A DNA stretch of 64,000 nt from Micromonospora echinospora (GCF_014203425.1 NZ_JACHJC010000001.1:1798001-1862000), one strand, 5' to 3'. Counted from the first letter of the stretch, positions 38,880 to 47,572 are shown. Program-made: numbers and translations. The notes: a model not told the origin generated them from the sequence alone.

Positions 38880-39506
38880 TCAGCTGCAATCAGCCTTCGG
38901 GCTCCACCTGGCCGGGTCGGGACTGGCCACGAACGACAGGCAGCTGCGGTAGTCGGGCAGGAGCCCGGCCGTGCGGGCGTGGGCCAGGCTGGGCGCGGCG
39001 GCGTCCCGGGCCGACAGCACCGGCGCCTCGACCGGCCAGTCGATCGCCAGGTCCGGGTCGAGGGGGTGCACTGTGTGCTCGGCGCCCGGGTTGTAGGTGG
39101 TGGAGCAGAGATAGCTCAGCGTGGCGTCGTCGGTCAGCGCGCAGAAACCGTGCCCCAGGCCCTCGCTGAGATAGACGGCACGCCGGTCGACGTCGTCCAG
39201 CCGCACCGCCTCCCACCGCCCGAACGTCGGCGAGCCCACCCGGATGTCCACCACCAGGTCGACGACGGCCCCGCGTACGCAGGTCACGTACTTGGCCTGG
39301 CCGGGCGGGACGTCGGCGAAGTGGATGCCGCGGACCACGCCCCGCGCGGAGACGGACAGGTTGCCCTGGGCGAGCCGCAGCGGATGCCCGACCACCTCGG
39401 CGAGCCGGTCGAACCGGTACCACTCCATGAACAACCCGCGGGAGTCGCCGTGCTGCCGGGGCGTGATCTCCCAGGCCCCCTCGATGCTCAGCGGCCGGAT
39501 CTTCAT
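38880..39506 (-). CDS. rfbC: dTDP-4-dehydrorhamnose 3,5-epimerase
   Basis: 208 aa. Cupin fold. Third step of dTDP-L-rhamnose synthesis. Conserved: [36 protein letters not shown] with the catalytic His, [25 protein letters not shown], and the Tyr/His region [17 protein letters not shown]. Overlaps rfbA by four bases. Confidence 0.95.
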   Translation of the reverse strand: MKIRPLSIEGAWEITPRQHGDSRGLFMEWYRFDRLAEVVGHPLRLAQGNLSVSARGVVRGIHFADVPPGQAKYVTCVRGAVVDLVVDIRVGSPTFGRWEAVRLDDVDRRAVYLSEGLGHGFCALTDDATLSYLCSTTYNPGAEHTVHPLDPDLAIDWPVEAPVLSARDAAAPSLAHARTAGLLPDYRSCLSFVASPDPARWSPKADCS

Positions 39507-40384
39507 CGGTCGATCCCGCTCGGGCCGTCCAGCAGGCCCAGCAGGTACTCGCCGTAGCCGCTGCGGGTCAGCGGATGGGCGAGCACGCGCAGCCGCTCGT
39601 CGTCGATCAGCCCGGAGCGCCAGACCACCTCCTCGACGCAGCCGATCTTCATGCCCTGACGTTCCTCGATCACCCGGACGAACTCGGCGGCCTGCATCAT
39701 CGAGGTGAACGTGCCGGTGTCCAGCCACGCGGTGCCCCGGTCCAGGACCGTCACCGTCAGCTCGCCCCACGCCCGGTACGTCTCGTTGACCGCGGTGATC
39801 TCCAGTTCGCCGCGCGCGCTCGGCGTCAGCTTGCGGGCGATGTCGACCACCCGGTTGTCGTAGAAGTAGAGGCCCGGCACCGCGTACCGGGACCGGGGAC
39901 GGGCCGGCTTCTCCTCGATCGACAGCACCCGGCCGTCGGCGTCGAACTCGACCACGCCGTACTCCTGCGGGTTCGCCACCGGGTACGCGAAGACCCGGCC
40001 GCCCGTCGGCTCGCCGTGCTGGGCGAGCTGCCGGCCGAGCCCGACGCCGTGGAAGATGTTGTCGCCGAGGATCAGCGCCACCGACCCGTCACCGATGAAG
40101 TCCGCGCCGAGCAGGAACGCCTGCGCGATGCCCTCCGGGCGGGGCTGCTCGGCGTACGCCAGCCGCAGCCCCCACTGGCTGCCGTCACCGAGCAGCCGCT
40201 CGAACTGGGCGCGGTCCTCCGGCGTGGTGACGACAAGGATCTCCCGCACCCCGGCCATCACCAGAGTGGAGAGTGGGTAGTAGACCATCGGCTTGTCGAA
40301 CACCGGCATCAGCTGCTTGGAGACGGCCCGGGTGATCGGCCACAGCCGGGACCCGGTGCCACCGGCGAGAAGGATTCCACGCAC
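39503..40384 (-). CDS. rfbA: Glucose-1-phosphate thymidylyltransferase
   Basis: 293 aa. First step of dTDP-rhamnose synthesis. The nucleotide-binding [22 protein letters not shown] is at the N-terminus, followed by [26 protein letters not shown] and the [11 protein letters not shown] segment. GTG start at 40384. It heads the minus-strand operon and is divergent from rfbB across 86 bp. Confidence 0.96.
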   Translation of the reverse strand: MRGILLAGGTGSRLWPITRAVSKQLMPVFDKPMVYYPLSTLVMAGVREILVVTTPEDRAQFERLLGDGSQWGLRLAYAEQPRPEGIAQAFLLGADFIGDGSVALILGDNIFHGVGLGRQLAQHGEPTGGRVFAYPVANPQEYGVVEFDADGRVLSIEEKPARPRSRYAVPGLYFYDNRVVDIARKLTPSARGELEITAVNETYRAWGELTVTVLDRGTAWLDTGTFTSMMQAAEFVRVIEERQGMKIGCVEEVVWRSGLIDDERLRVLAHPLTRSGYGEYLLGLLDGPSGIDR

Positions 40385-40470
40385 TCGCGGAGACTACCCG
40401 TGACGCCGCCACCACCGTGGCCCTTCGACGTCCCGCCTGTGCTGCTCGTACGGCGTAGACTCCTCGACCC

Positions 40471-41472
40471 GTGAGGATCCTCGTCACCGGCGGCGCCGGC
40501 TTCATCGGGTCGGAGTACGTGCGGATGCTGCTGGGCGTGCCCGGCGGCGACGCGGCCGGGGTGCCCGCGCAGGCGCCCACGGCGCTCACCGTTCTGGACA
40601 AGCTCACCTACTCCGGCAACCTGGCGAACCTGGCCCCGGTGCGCGACGATCCCCGCCTGCGCTTCGTCCGCGGCGACATCTGCGATCCGGCGCTCGTCGA
40701 CGAGGTGGTGCCCGGGCACGACGTGATCGTCCACTTCGCGGCCGAGTCGCACGTGGACCGGTCCATCACCGGCGCGGCCCCGTTCGTCACCACGAACGTG
40801 CTCGGCACCCAGACGCTGCTGGACGCCGCGCTGCGCCACGGCGCCGGCCGGTTCGTGCACGTCTCCACCGACGAGGTGTACGGCTCGATCGACTCCGGCT
40901 CCTGGACGGAGAACTGGCCGCTTTCGCCGAACTCGCCGTACTCCGCCTCGAAGGCCGGGTCCGACCTGCTGGCGCTGGCCTACCACCGCACCCACGGCCT
41001 GGACGTGGTGGTGACCCGCTGCTCCAACAACTACGGGCCCTACCAGTTCCCGGAGAAGGTCGTCCCGCTGTTCGTGACGAACCTGCTCGACGGCGGCACC
41101 GTGCCGCTGTACGGCGACGGCGGCAACGTGCGCGACTGGCTGCACGTGCACGACCACTGCCGGGGCGTGGCGATGGTGCAGGAGAAGGGGCGGGCCGGCG
41201 AGGTCTACCACATCGGCGGCGGCACCGAGCTGACCAACCGGCAGCTCACCGAGCGGCTCCTGGCGGCCTGCGGGGCCGGCTGGGACCGGGTCGTGCCGGT
41301 CACCGACCGCAAGGGCCACGACCGCCGGTACTCGCTGGACATCACCAAGATCAGCAGCGAGCTGGGGTACGCGCCCAGCATCGACCTCGACCGGGGCCTG
41401 GCCGAGACGGTCCGCTGGTACCGGGACAACCGGGCCTGGTGGGAGCCGCTGAAGACGGCCGGGCACCCATGA
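40471..41472 (+). CDS. rfbB: dTDP-glucose 4,6-dehydratase
   Basis: 333 aa. Short-chain dehydrogenase fold using NAD+: GGAGFIGSEYVR at the N-terminus, the STDEVYG segment with catalytic Thr-Asp-Glu, and the YSASKAGSD Tyr/Lys motif, followed by TRCSNNYGPYQFPEKVVPLF. GTG start; a TAGACT box lies 9 bases upstream. Overlaps rfbD by four bases. Confidence 0.96.
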   Translation: MRILVTGGAGFIGSEYVRMLLGVPGGDAAGVPAQAPTALTVLDKLTYSGNLANLAPVRDDPRLRFVRGDICDPALVDEVVPGHDVIVHFAAESHVDRSITGAAPFVTTNVLGTQTLLDAALRHGAGRFVHVSTDEVYGSIDSGSWTENWPLSPNSPYSASKAGSDLLALAYHRTHGLDVVVTRCSNNYGPYQFPEKVVPLFVTNLLDGGTVPLYGDGGNVRDWLHVHDHCRGVAMVQEKGRAGEVYHIGGGTELTNRQLTERLLAACGAGWDRVVPVTDRKGHDRRYSLDITKISSELGYAPSIDLDRGLAETVRWYRDNRAWWEPLKTAGHP

Positions 41473-42347
41473 CCCGGGTGCTCGTCACCGGCGCGGGCGG
41501 GATGCTCGGGCGGGATCTGCTCGCCGTGCTGCGGACCCGGCCCGACCTGCCGGTCACCGCCGCCACCCGCGCCGGCCTCGACGTCACCGACGCCGGCGCG
41601 GTGCGGGACGCGGTGGGCGGGCACGACGTGGTGCTCAACGCCGCCGCGTGGACCGACGTGGACGGCGCGGAGACGCGCGAGGCGGACGCGACGGCTGTCA
41701 ACGGCGACGCGGTCGTCCACCTGGCCCACGCCTGTGCCGTGTCCGGCGCGCGCCTGGTGCACGTCTCCACCGACTACGTGTTCGCCGGGAACGCCGTCGA
41801 GCCGTACCCGGAGGACGCGCCGACCGGCCCGGTCAACGCGTACGGGCGCGGCAAGCTCGCCGGGGAACGGGCGGTGGCCCGGCTGCTGCCCGAGACCGGG
41901 TACGTCGTGCGTACCGCCTGGCTCTACGCCACCCACGGCCGCAACTTCGTCACCACGATGCTGCGGCTGGCCGCCGAACGCGACCGGCTCGACGTGGTGG
42001 ACGACCAGCGCGGGCAGCCCACCTGGTCGTACCGTCTCGCGGAGCGGCTCGTGGCGCTGGCCGACGCGGCGCTGGCCGGCGACGCGGCGCCCGGGACGTA
42101 CCACGGCACCGCCGCCGGCGAGACCACCTGGTACGGCCTGGCCCGCGCCGTGTTCGCCCTGCGCGGCCTGGACCCGGACCGGGTCCGGCCCACCACGAGC
42201 GACAGTTTCCCGCGCCCGGCGCGGCGCCCCCGCTACAGCGTGCTGGCGCACGGCCGGTGGGCCGCGGCGAAGCTGCCGCCGCCGGAGGACTGGCACGCGG
42301 ACCTGGCCGAGGCGCTCAGCCTCCCCCGCCCCGGAACACCTCGCTGA
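41469..42347 (+). CDS. rfbD: dTDP-4-dehydrorhamnose reductase
   Basis: 292 aa. Final step to dTDP-L-rhamnose, with NADPH. VLVTGAGGMLGRDLL, VLNAAAWTDVDGAE, VSTDYVFAG and the AYGRGKLAGE catalytic motif are visible. Its last 32 bases overlap the end of the convergent priming transferase gene, so the two mRNAs share complementary 3' ends. Confidence 0.95.
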   Translation: MTRVLVTGAGGMLGRDLLAVLRTRPDLPVTAATRAGLDVTDAGAVRDAVGGHDVVLNAAAWTDVDGAETREADATAVNGDAVVHLAHACAVSGARLVHVSTDYVFAGNAVEPYPEDAPTGPVNAYGRGKLAGERAVARLLPETGYVVRTAWLYATHGRNFVTTMLRLAAERDRLDVVDDQRGQPTWSYRLAERLVALADAALAGDAAPGTYHGTAAGETTWYGLARAVFALRGLDPDRVRPTTSDSFPRPARRPRYSVLAHGRWAAAKLPPPEDWHADLAEALSLPRPGTPR

Positions 42348-43773
42348 CGGTCCGCAACACGATCTTGATGTCGAGCCAGAGCGACCAGTTCTCGACGTAG
42401 TAGTTGTCGAAGCGTGCCCGGTCCGAGATCGGCGTGTCCCCGCGCAGGCCGCTGACCTGGGCCAGCCCGGTGAGCCCGACCGGTACGCGGTGCCGCATCG
42501 CGTAGGTCGGGTACTCCACCGAGAACTTCTCCACGAAGTACGGCCGCTCCGGGCGAGGCCCCACCACGCTCATCTCACCGCGCAGGATGTTCCACAGTTG
42601 CGGCAGCTCGTCGAGCGAGGTGCGCCGCATGAACCGCCCGATCGGCCCCACCCGCTGATCGTGCGCGATGGACCAGGTCGTCTGCGACTCGTGCTCGTCC
42701 TCCGGGCGCATGGACCGGAACTTGATGACGTGGAACGGCTTGCCGTACCTGCCGATCCGCTCCTGCCGGAAGAACACGCCATGGCCTCCGTCGAGGAACG
42801 TGGCGAGGGCGCAGAGCAGCAGCAGCGGGCTCAGCACCACCAGGGCGGTCACCGCGAACACCACGTCCGAGGCCCGCTTGACCCGCCAGCGGGGACCGGT
42901 GAGCGTGGTGTCGCCGATCTTGACGATCGGGATGGCGCCGATGTGGTCGGGGTAGCCGCCCTGGCCCCGCGAACCCCACAGGCGCGGCACCGCCCACAGG
43001 TCGCACCGCGAGCTGGCCGGGCGCAGCAGCGACTCCATCAGGTCCGACTCGGAGCAGTCCGGGTCGGCGATGACCAGGACCTCGCACTCCAGCATGTCGG
43101 TGAGCTTCTCCAGGTCGTCGATCGTGCCGATCAGCGGCACCGCGCCCATGCGCGGACGCGACGGGGCGTCCACCGCGCCGACGAACCGCAGCCCGTACTG
43201 CGGGTGGCGGCGCAGCAGCCGGGCGAGTTCCCCGCCGATCGGGCCGCCGCCGACGACGATGGTGTTGCGCTCCACCCACCGGCGCTTCCGGGCCAGCAGG
43301 ACGAACCGGCAGTTCAGCGCGCGCCCCACGATCACCAGGCCGGCGGAGAACGCGACGCCCTGGACGAAGCCGCTCACGTGCGGCACCGAGTCGTGCCGCA
43401 GCGCCGCGATGATGGCCACCATCGCGCCGGAGGCCAGCAGCCGCCCGCCGAGGCTCGGCAGCTCGTCCAGGATGCTGATGTGCCGGCGGGGCCGGTACAG
43501 CCCGCCGGCCGCGAAGAAGCCCACTGTGAGGGCCGCGTTGGCCAGCGTGCCACGCCAGTAGTTCTGGGTCAGCAGCAGCGGTGCGAGCAGCGCCGCGACG
43601 TCGATGGGCGCGGTCACCATCCACGCGCGCACCCATCGCGTACGCGTCGACGCCCGCGACCCCGCGTAGGGCAGGACCGTTGTCGTGTCCAGGCCGCTGT
43701 TCATCGGCGGGTCGTTCGACGGCGGGTCGTTCGACGGCGCGGCCGGATGCTCGAACGCCGGAAGGCGTGGCAT
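42316..43773 (-). CDS. Polyprenyl glycosylphosphotransferase (priming sugar-phosphate transferase, CpsE/WbaP type)
   Basis: 485 aa. Four or five N-terminal membrane helices, a CoA-binding-like middle domain (NTIVVGGGPIGGELARLL), one further helix, and the catalytic bacterial sugar transferase domain (about 295-485): KRASDVVFAV, FFRQERIGRYGKPFHVIKFRSM, TSLDELPQLWNILRGEMSVVGPRP. It loads the first sugar-1-phosphate onto undecaprenyl phosphate, starting the repeat unit. The N-terminus carries a duplicated SNDPP from a 15-bp tandem repeat; an ATG at 43704 (MNSGLD) is an alternative start. Confidence 0.92.
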   Translation of the reverse strand: MPRLPAFEHPAAPSNDPPSNDPPMNSGLDTTTVLPYAGSRASTRTRWVRAWMVTAPIDVAALLAPLLLTQNYWRGTLANAALTVGFFAAGGLYRPRRHISILDELPSLGGRLLASGAMVAIIAALRHDSVPHVSGFVQGVAFSAGLVIVGRALNCRFVLLARKRRWVERNTIVVGGGPIGGELARLLRRHPQYGLRFVGAVDAPSRPRMGAVPLIGTIDDLEKLTDMLECEVLVIADPDCSESDLMESLLRPASSRCDLWAVPRLWGSRGQGGYPDHIGAIPIVKIGDTTLTGPRWRVKRASDVVFAVTALVVLSPLLLLCALATFLDGGHGVFFRQERIGRYGKPFHVIKFRSMRPEDEHESQTTWSIAHDQRVGPIGRFMRRTSLDELPQLWNILRGEMSVVGPRPERPYFVEKFSVEYPTYAMRHRVPVGLTGLAQVSGLRGDTPISDRARFDNYYVENWSLWLDIKIVLRTVSEVFRGGGG

Positions 43774-43882
43774 GGTCGATCCTCCCCCGTTACGCCGCCG
43801 GCCCGGATACGGAGACCGACGACGATCGCAGGATACGAGCGACCCCGCCGCGCCGCCACCACCGGCACGGCAGATCGACGTC

Positions 43883-44950
43883 CTACTTTCCGCTCATGGC
43901 GAGAATCTCCGGGACCGAGTCGCGGCGAACCGCGTCGAACAGCGTCTTCGCGCGCGCCGGATCCGGGAACACGACGCTCTCGCTGCCGACGCGGCCCGTC
44001 CCCTTCACCGGGCAGGTGAAGAACGTCAGATTGCCGCTGCGCAGCCCGCGCATCTCCATCGCGAGATCCACCAGCGACAGTGACTTGTCGACAGCCACCG
44101 AGTCCGACGTGGCGCGGACGAACGAGTTGAGCTTGGCCGGGTTGGTCAGCACCCCGGCCGAGGCGGCCTTGTCCAGAATGGCCTTGATCACCTGCTGCTG
44201 GTGCCGGATGCGGGCGAAGTCGCCGTCGGGGAAGGCGTGCCGTTCCCGCGCGTAGTCCAGCGCAGCGGCGCCGTTCATGGTCTGCCGGCCCTTCTCGAAG
44301 GTCCGCGAGCCGGCCAGCGAGTAATTCGTGCTGAAACCCTTCTCCACGTCGATCTCGACACCGCCCAGCGCGTCGATGATCTCCTTGAAGCCGGCGAAGT
44401 CCACCATCGCCACGTTGTCCACCCGTACGCCGCTGAACTTCTCCACCGTCTGCACCATCAGCGGCACACCGCCCCAGGCGTACGCGGCATTGATCTTCGC
44501 GTCGCGACCGCCCCGGCCCTCCTTCGACTTCGGGATGGCCGTCCAGGTGTCCCGCGGGATCGAGATGAGCTGGGCGCTCGACCGGTCCTTCGGCAGGTGG
44601 GCCATGATGATCGTGTCGCTGCGCGAGCCGCCGGTGCTCTCCGGGTCGCGGGAGTCGCTGCCCAGGATCATGATGTTCATGGCGCCCTTGACCTCGACCT
44701 GCGGGCGCGACTCCTCCGGCACGCCCTCGAAGGCGTCGACCCGTTCGATCGACTTGTCGACCGAGCGGTAGTACAGGCCGCCGGCCAGCGCGCCGCCACC
44801 GGCGAGCAGCACCATCACGAGCAGCACGATCAGGGCGATCCGCCGGCCCCGGCGACGCCGGGGCGCCTTCTGCCGCGCCGGCTCGCCCGGCTCCACATCG
44901 GAGAACCCGGGGCGGGCGTCGGAATGGGCGAGCTGATGGCGATCTGACAT
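43883..44950 (-). CDS. LytR-CpsA-Psr (LCP) family cell-wall glycopolymer ligase
   Basis: 355 aa. A short cytosolic basic N-terminus (RQKAPRRRRGRR), one membrane helix (about 38-60), and an extracellular LCP domain: MNIMILGSDSRD, RSDTIIMAHL, LISIPRDTWTAIP (conserved Arg), KINAAYAWGG and DYARERHAFPDGDFARIRHQQQ. LCP proteins transfer lipid-linked glycopolymers onto peptidoglycan. The position beside the priming transferase argues that this one attaches the rhamnose-containing polymer of the locus. Confidence 0.93.
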   Translation of the reverse strand: MSDRHQLAHSDARPGFSDVEPGEPARQKAPRRRRGRRIALIVLLVMVLLAGGGALAGGLYYRSVDKSIERVDAFEGVPEESRPQVEVKGAMNIMILGSDSRDPESTGGSRSDTIIMAHLPKDRSSAQLISIPRDTWTAIPKSKEGRGGRDAKINAAYAWGGVPLMVQTVEKFSGVRVDNVAMVDFAGFKEIIDALGGVEIDVEKGFSTNYSLAGSRTFEKGRQTMNGAAALDYARERHAFPDGDFARIRHQQQVIKAILDKAASAGVLTNPAKLNSFVRATSDSVAVDKSLSLVDLAMEMRGLRSGNLTFFTCPVKGTGRVGSESVVFPDPARAKTLFDAVRRDSVPEILAMSGK

Positions 44951-45112
44951 GCTCTGATGCTACTGATTCGCGCTGCGCCACGGGGGGACCCTCGTGCCCA
45001 AGCGGGACCGCGGCGCAGTCCGGCGGGCGGGGGTGACCCGGTGGCGGGCCTTGCCGGGAGGAGCGTCTCGGATCGATGATGGTGTGACGGGCAGGTCGAC
45101 CGAGGAGTCGAG

Positions 45113-45412
45113 ATGCAGGTAATCCACCAGCCTCGGGTGGCGTGGGACGCGGCCCGCGTCATCGGCGCGGCGGTCCACGACGAGGAACTGTTCCGCTGGC
45201 TCTACCGCGTACTCGGCGATCTGCTCGGCCCCGCCACATGGGCGGCCCTCGACGAGACCCGCGACCGGGTCCGCCGGGCCGGAGACGACCGGATCCCGGT
45301 CGAGACCGGCGTGTGGCGTGTCCGCCTGGAGGACTCGCTACGCGGGCGCCCCGACCTCGCCGACGAGCTGGCCGGCATCGTCGCCACCGCCCGCGCGGTC
45401 CGGCCGTACTAG
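45113..45412 (+). CDS. Small conserved-looking hypothetical protein
   Basis: 99 aa, cytosolic, no signal or membrane segment. Starts MQVIHQPRVAWDAARVIG, with GAGGAG 9 bases upstream of the ATG. Codon bias is as strong as in its neighbours, so it is likely real. The ending RPDLADELAGIVATARAV resembles C-terminal tails of several actinobacterial helical proteins, but I assign no family. It stands alone between the divergent LCP gene and the expansin-like gene. Confidence 0.6.
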   Translation: MQVIHQPRVAWDAARVIGAAVHDEELFRWLYRVLGDLLGPATWAALDETRDRVRRAGDDRIPVETGVWRVRLEDSLRGRPDLADELAGIVATARAVRPY

Positions 45413-45483
45413 CCTCCGCGCCGGTTTAGCTTTCGCTTAGCTCGCTTGTCCGGCGGCACGCCGGTCCGGCAGCATCGACCGGC

Positions 45484-46488
45484 GTGACCGACGGCACCGC
45501 ACCCCACCCGCCGACCGACCCCTCCGCGCCCGCCACCGCGCCCGATCGCCGTGCCGCCACGCGCCGCCGCCGGCTCGCCGCCGCCGCTCTGGTCACCGTC
45601 GCGGCCGCTGTCGCTGTCGCCCTTGCGGTACGCGGCGGCGCCGCCCCCGCCTGCGCGGCCCCGCCTCCACCTGCCGGCGTCCCGGTCCTGGCGGCGGTTC
45701 CGCTCGGCGCCGCCCCGCCCGTCGGTGGGGCCACCCGCAGCGGCAAGGCCACCTTCTACGACTCCGCCGGCGCCGGCGGCAACTGCTCCCGCCCCGCCGC
45801 GCCGGCCAACCGGATGTACGTCGCGCTCGGCCCGAGCGAGTACGCGGCCGGGGCCTCCTGCGGCGGGTTCCTCGACGTCACCGGCCCGCGCGGCACGGTC
45901 CGGGTGCTGGTCATGGATCAGTGCCCGGAGTGCGCCCCCGGCCACCTCGACCTGTCCGCCGAAGCGTTCGCCCGGATCGCCGACCCGGTGCAGGGCGTGG
46001 TGAAGGTCAGCTACCGGGCCGTGGTGAACCCGCCGCTGTCCGGGCCGCTCACCTTCCGCATGAAGGAGGGCTCGTCGCAGTGGTGGTTCGCCGTCCTGGT
46101 CGGTGACCACGGCAACCCGCTGCGCTCGGTCGAGGTCCGGCAGAACGGATCGTGGCGCGCGGCCCAGCGGCAGGACTACAACCACTGGCTGATCGAGTCC
46201 GGCGCCGGCCCGGGCCCGTACACGATCCGGGTCACCGACGTGTACGGCAACCGCGCGACCGCCACCGGCGTCCGGATGCTTCCGGGCCAGGTGCAGCGCA
46301 GCGCGGTCCGGATGTACGGCGCGAAGCCCGCCCCCACCACACCGACCCCGAAGAAGCCCCGCCCCGCATCTCCGACCCCGTCCACCCCCACCTCGACGGC
46401 CCCCACCCCCGCCGTACCCACCTCAGCCCTCGCGGACCCCCTCGTGCAGGCAGCCGCCGCCCCACCCACCCCCACTAGCTGCGCCTAA
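45484..46488 (+). CDS. Expansin-like secreted protein (double-psi beta-barrel plus CBM63-like domain)
   Basis: 334 aa. An N-terminal membrane anchor or uncleaved signal (ARRRRLAAAALVTVAAAVAVALAV, about 25-50), then a barrel domain: GKATFYDSAGAGGNCS, CGGFLDVTGPRGTVRVLVMDQCPECAPGHLDLS with the expansin Asp in MDQCPEC, and a second beta-sandwich domain (SGPLTFRMKEGSSQWWFAVLV ... YGNRATATGV). A Pro/Thr/Ser tail ends the chain. Bacterial expansins of the EXLX1 type loosen cellulose or bind cell walls without hydrolysis. GTG start at 45484. Together with the GH12 cellulase it points to life on plant material. Confidence 0.85.
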   Translation: MTDGTAPHPPTDPSAPATAPDRRAATRRRRLAAAALVTVAAAVAVALAVRGGAAPACAAPPPPAGVPVLAAVPLGAAPPVGGATRSGKATFYDSAGAGGNCSRPAAPANRMYVALGPSEYAAGASCGGFLDVTGPRGTVRVLVMDQCPECAPGHLDLSAEAFARIADPVQGVVKVSYRAVVNPPLSGPLTFRMKEGSSQWWFAVLVGDHGNPLRSVEVRQNGSWRAAQRQDYNHWLIESGAGPGPYTIRVTDVYGNRATATGVRMLPGQVQRSAVRMYGAKPAPTTPTPKKPRPASPTPSTPTSTAPTPAVPTSALADPLVQAAAAPPTPTSCA

Positions 46489-46630
46489 CCCTCACCCTCC
46501 GCCCTCGCCCCCAACCCCTGCCCCGCGCTGCCCCGCCCTCGGCCCTGCCCTCGCGATCTTGCACGTGTGGCCCCTCAGGTGCCGGATACGCACCTTTCGC
46601 CGGGGCGGCCGTTGGGCGGGCCGCTCCGCT

Positions 46631-46697
46631 GATCTTGCACTTGCGGACCCTTGAGCGCCGTGAATGCCCTATCTATCGGGGCCGTGAGTGCAAGATC
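46631..46697. repeat. GATCTTGCAC-type hairpin repeat
   Basis: GATCTTGCACTTGCGGACCC (46631-46650) pairs with GGGGCCGTGAGTGCAAGATC (46678-46697), 17 of 20 positions. A diverged half-copy GATCTTGCACGTGTGGCCCC begins at 46555. The family resembles intergenic palindromes I recall from Micromonospora genomes. The surrounding 282-bp gap (46489-46770) shows no gene. Confidence 0.75.
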
Positions 46698-46725
46698 GGC
46701 GAGGCGAGGCGAGGCGAGGCGAGGC
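46698..46725. repeat. Pentanucleotide tandem repeat (GAGGC)n
   Basis: Five exact GAGGC units (46701-46725) with a partial unit before them, directly abutting the GATCTTGCAC hairpin. Confidence 0.9.
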
Positions 46726-46770
46726 GCGGGCGCGGCGCAGCGCGGGGGACGGGGAAGGGCGGGAAGAGGG

Positions 46771-47298
46771 TCAGGCTGGGGTGGGGAGGTCTAGCCACAT
46801 GAGGATTTCGTCGCGGGCGTCGGTTGCGGACAGGCGCAGCGCGGCGGGGAGGCGGCCGATCTCGCGGTAGCCGAGGCGCTTGTAGAAGCGGTCCAGCCCC
46901 AGTCCGTCGCGGACCGTCACGTGCAGCGCCGCCAGGCCCAGCCCTCGGGCGATCCGCTCGGCCTCGCGCATCAGCGCCGCGCCGTGGCCGCGTCCCTGCG
47001 TGTCGGGGTGCACCATGACGCGCTTGAGCACCCGCCAGTGCGTCTTGAGGTGGAACCGGTTGTCGGCGATGACCAGGACCGCGACCAGCCGTTCGCCCTC
47101 GTAGCCGGCGAGCAGCCGGTCCGGCCCGTCCGCGACCTCGTCGAGCGTCGAGGTGGCGAGCGGGCGTACCTCGTCGGCTGTCACGGGGGCGACGAAGCCG
47201 ACGGCGCCGCCGGCGTTCGTCACGTCCACCCAGAGCGCGATGATCTGTTCGCGCAGCTCGGGGGTCAGGTCGGGGTCGAGGGCGAAACGCAGGTCCAC
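46771..47298 (-). CDS. GNAT-family N-acetyltransferase
   Basis: 175 aa. The acetyl-CoA-binding motif A reads VHPDTQGRGHGAALMREAERIA (about 110-130), and the C-terminal DRFYKRLGYREIGRLP strand-helix is typical. Acceptor unknown. The GTG at 47298 was chosen: CAGGAT ends 6 bases upstream, a leaderless arrangement, and the peptide begins directly with the first strand. Confidence 0.88.
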   Translation of the reverse strand: MDLRFALDPDLTPELREQIIALWVDVTNAGGAVGFVAPVTADEVRPLATSTLDEVADGPDRLLAGYEGERLVAVLVIADNRFHLKTHWRVLKRVMVHPDTQGRGHGAALMREAERIARGLGLAALHVTVRDGLGLDRFYKRLGYREIGRLPAALRLSATDARDEILMWLDLPTPA

Positions 47299-47354
47299 GC
47301 CGCAATCCTGCGCGTGGCGACGCGGCCCGGACCCGCGTTCGTGACCTTCCCGAC

Positions 47355-47383
47355 AGTCGCCGGTGCGCGCGGCACCGGCGACT
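47355..47383 (-). terminator. Terminator hairpin directly after the UAG-anticodon tRNA
   Basis: A perfect 12-bp stem (AGTCGCCGGTGC / GCACCGGCGACT) with a GCGCG loop; its outer base is the final A of the tRNA's encoded CCA. Confidence 0.75.
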
Positions 47384-47458
47384 GGTAGGGCCGGCGGGAT
47401 TCGAACCCGCACTGGTGCGGACCTAAACCGCATGCCTCTGCCGTTGGGCTACGGCCCC
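47383..47458 (-). tRNA. Unusual class I tRNA with UAG anticodon (nominally Leu)
   Basis: On the minus strand a 73-base cloverleaf plus encoded CCA can be drawn: acceptor GGGGCCG/CGGCCCT, anticodon stem TGCGG/CCGCA closing the loop TTTAGGT, a 5-base variable loop CCAGT, T-arm GCGGG-TTCGAAT-CCCGC, discriminator A. Anticodon UAG reads CUA/CUG, which are leucine codons, but bacterial leucine tRNAs are class II with a long variable arm, absent here. The D-arm is also slightly irregular (GCCC ... AGGC). It has U33 and the TTCGA loop, so it looks functional. Amino-acid identity is open. Confidence 0.75.
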
Positions 47459-47481
47459 TTCATCGTGAACACCGGCCGACG

Positions 47482-47497
47482 CCGCGGGCGCCCGCGG
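47482..47497. repeat. Perfect 16-bp GC palindrome upstream of the UAG tRNA
   Basis: CCGCGGGCGCCCGCGG is fully self-complementary and lies 24 bases upstream of the tRNA 5' end, in its likely promoter region. Confidence 0.7.
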
Positions 47498-47545
47498 ACC
47501 GGTGGCACAGCCTCCGGATCGTAGACCACATTCGGCGCCACCACT

Positions 47546-47572
47546 GCGGCCCGGCCGTGACGAGCCGGGCCG
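47546..47572. terminator. Terminator hairpin after bcp
   Basis: GCGGCCCGGC / GCCGGGCCGC form a perfect 10-bp stem with a 7-base loop just downstream of the bcp stop. Confidence 0.7.

Noticed and set aside
41734..44019. Long plus-strand open frame overlapping rfbD and the priming transferase
   Set aside because: Shadow of two well-supported genes; composition is that of an out-of-frame reading.
46698..46725. CRISPR-like array
   Set aside because: The unit is 5 bp and contiguous, with no spacers; no CRISPR array or cas gene is seen anywhere in the window.
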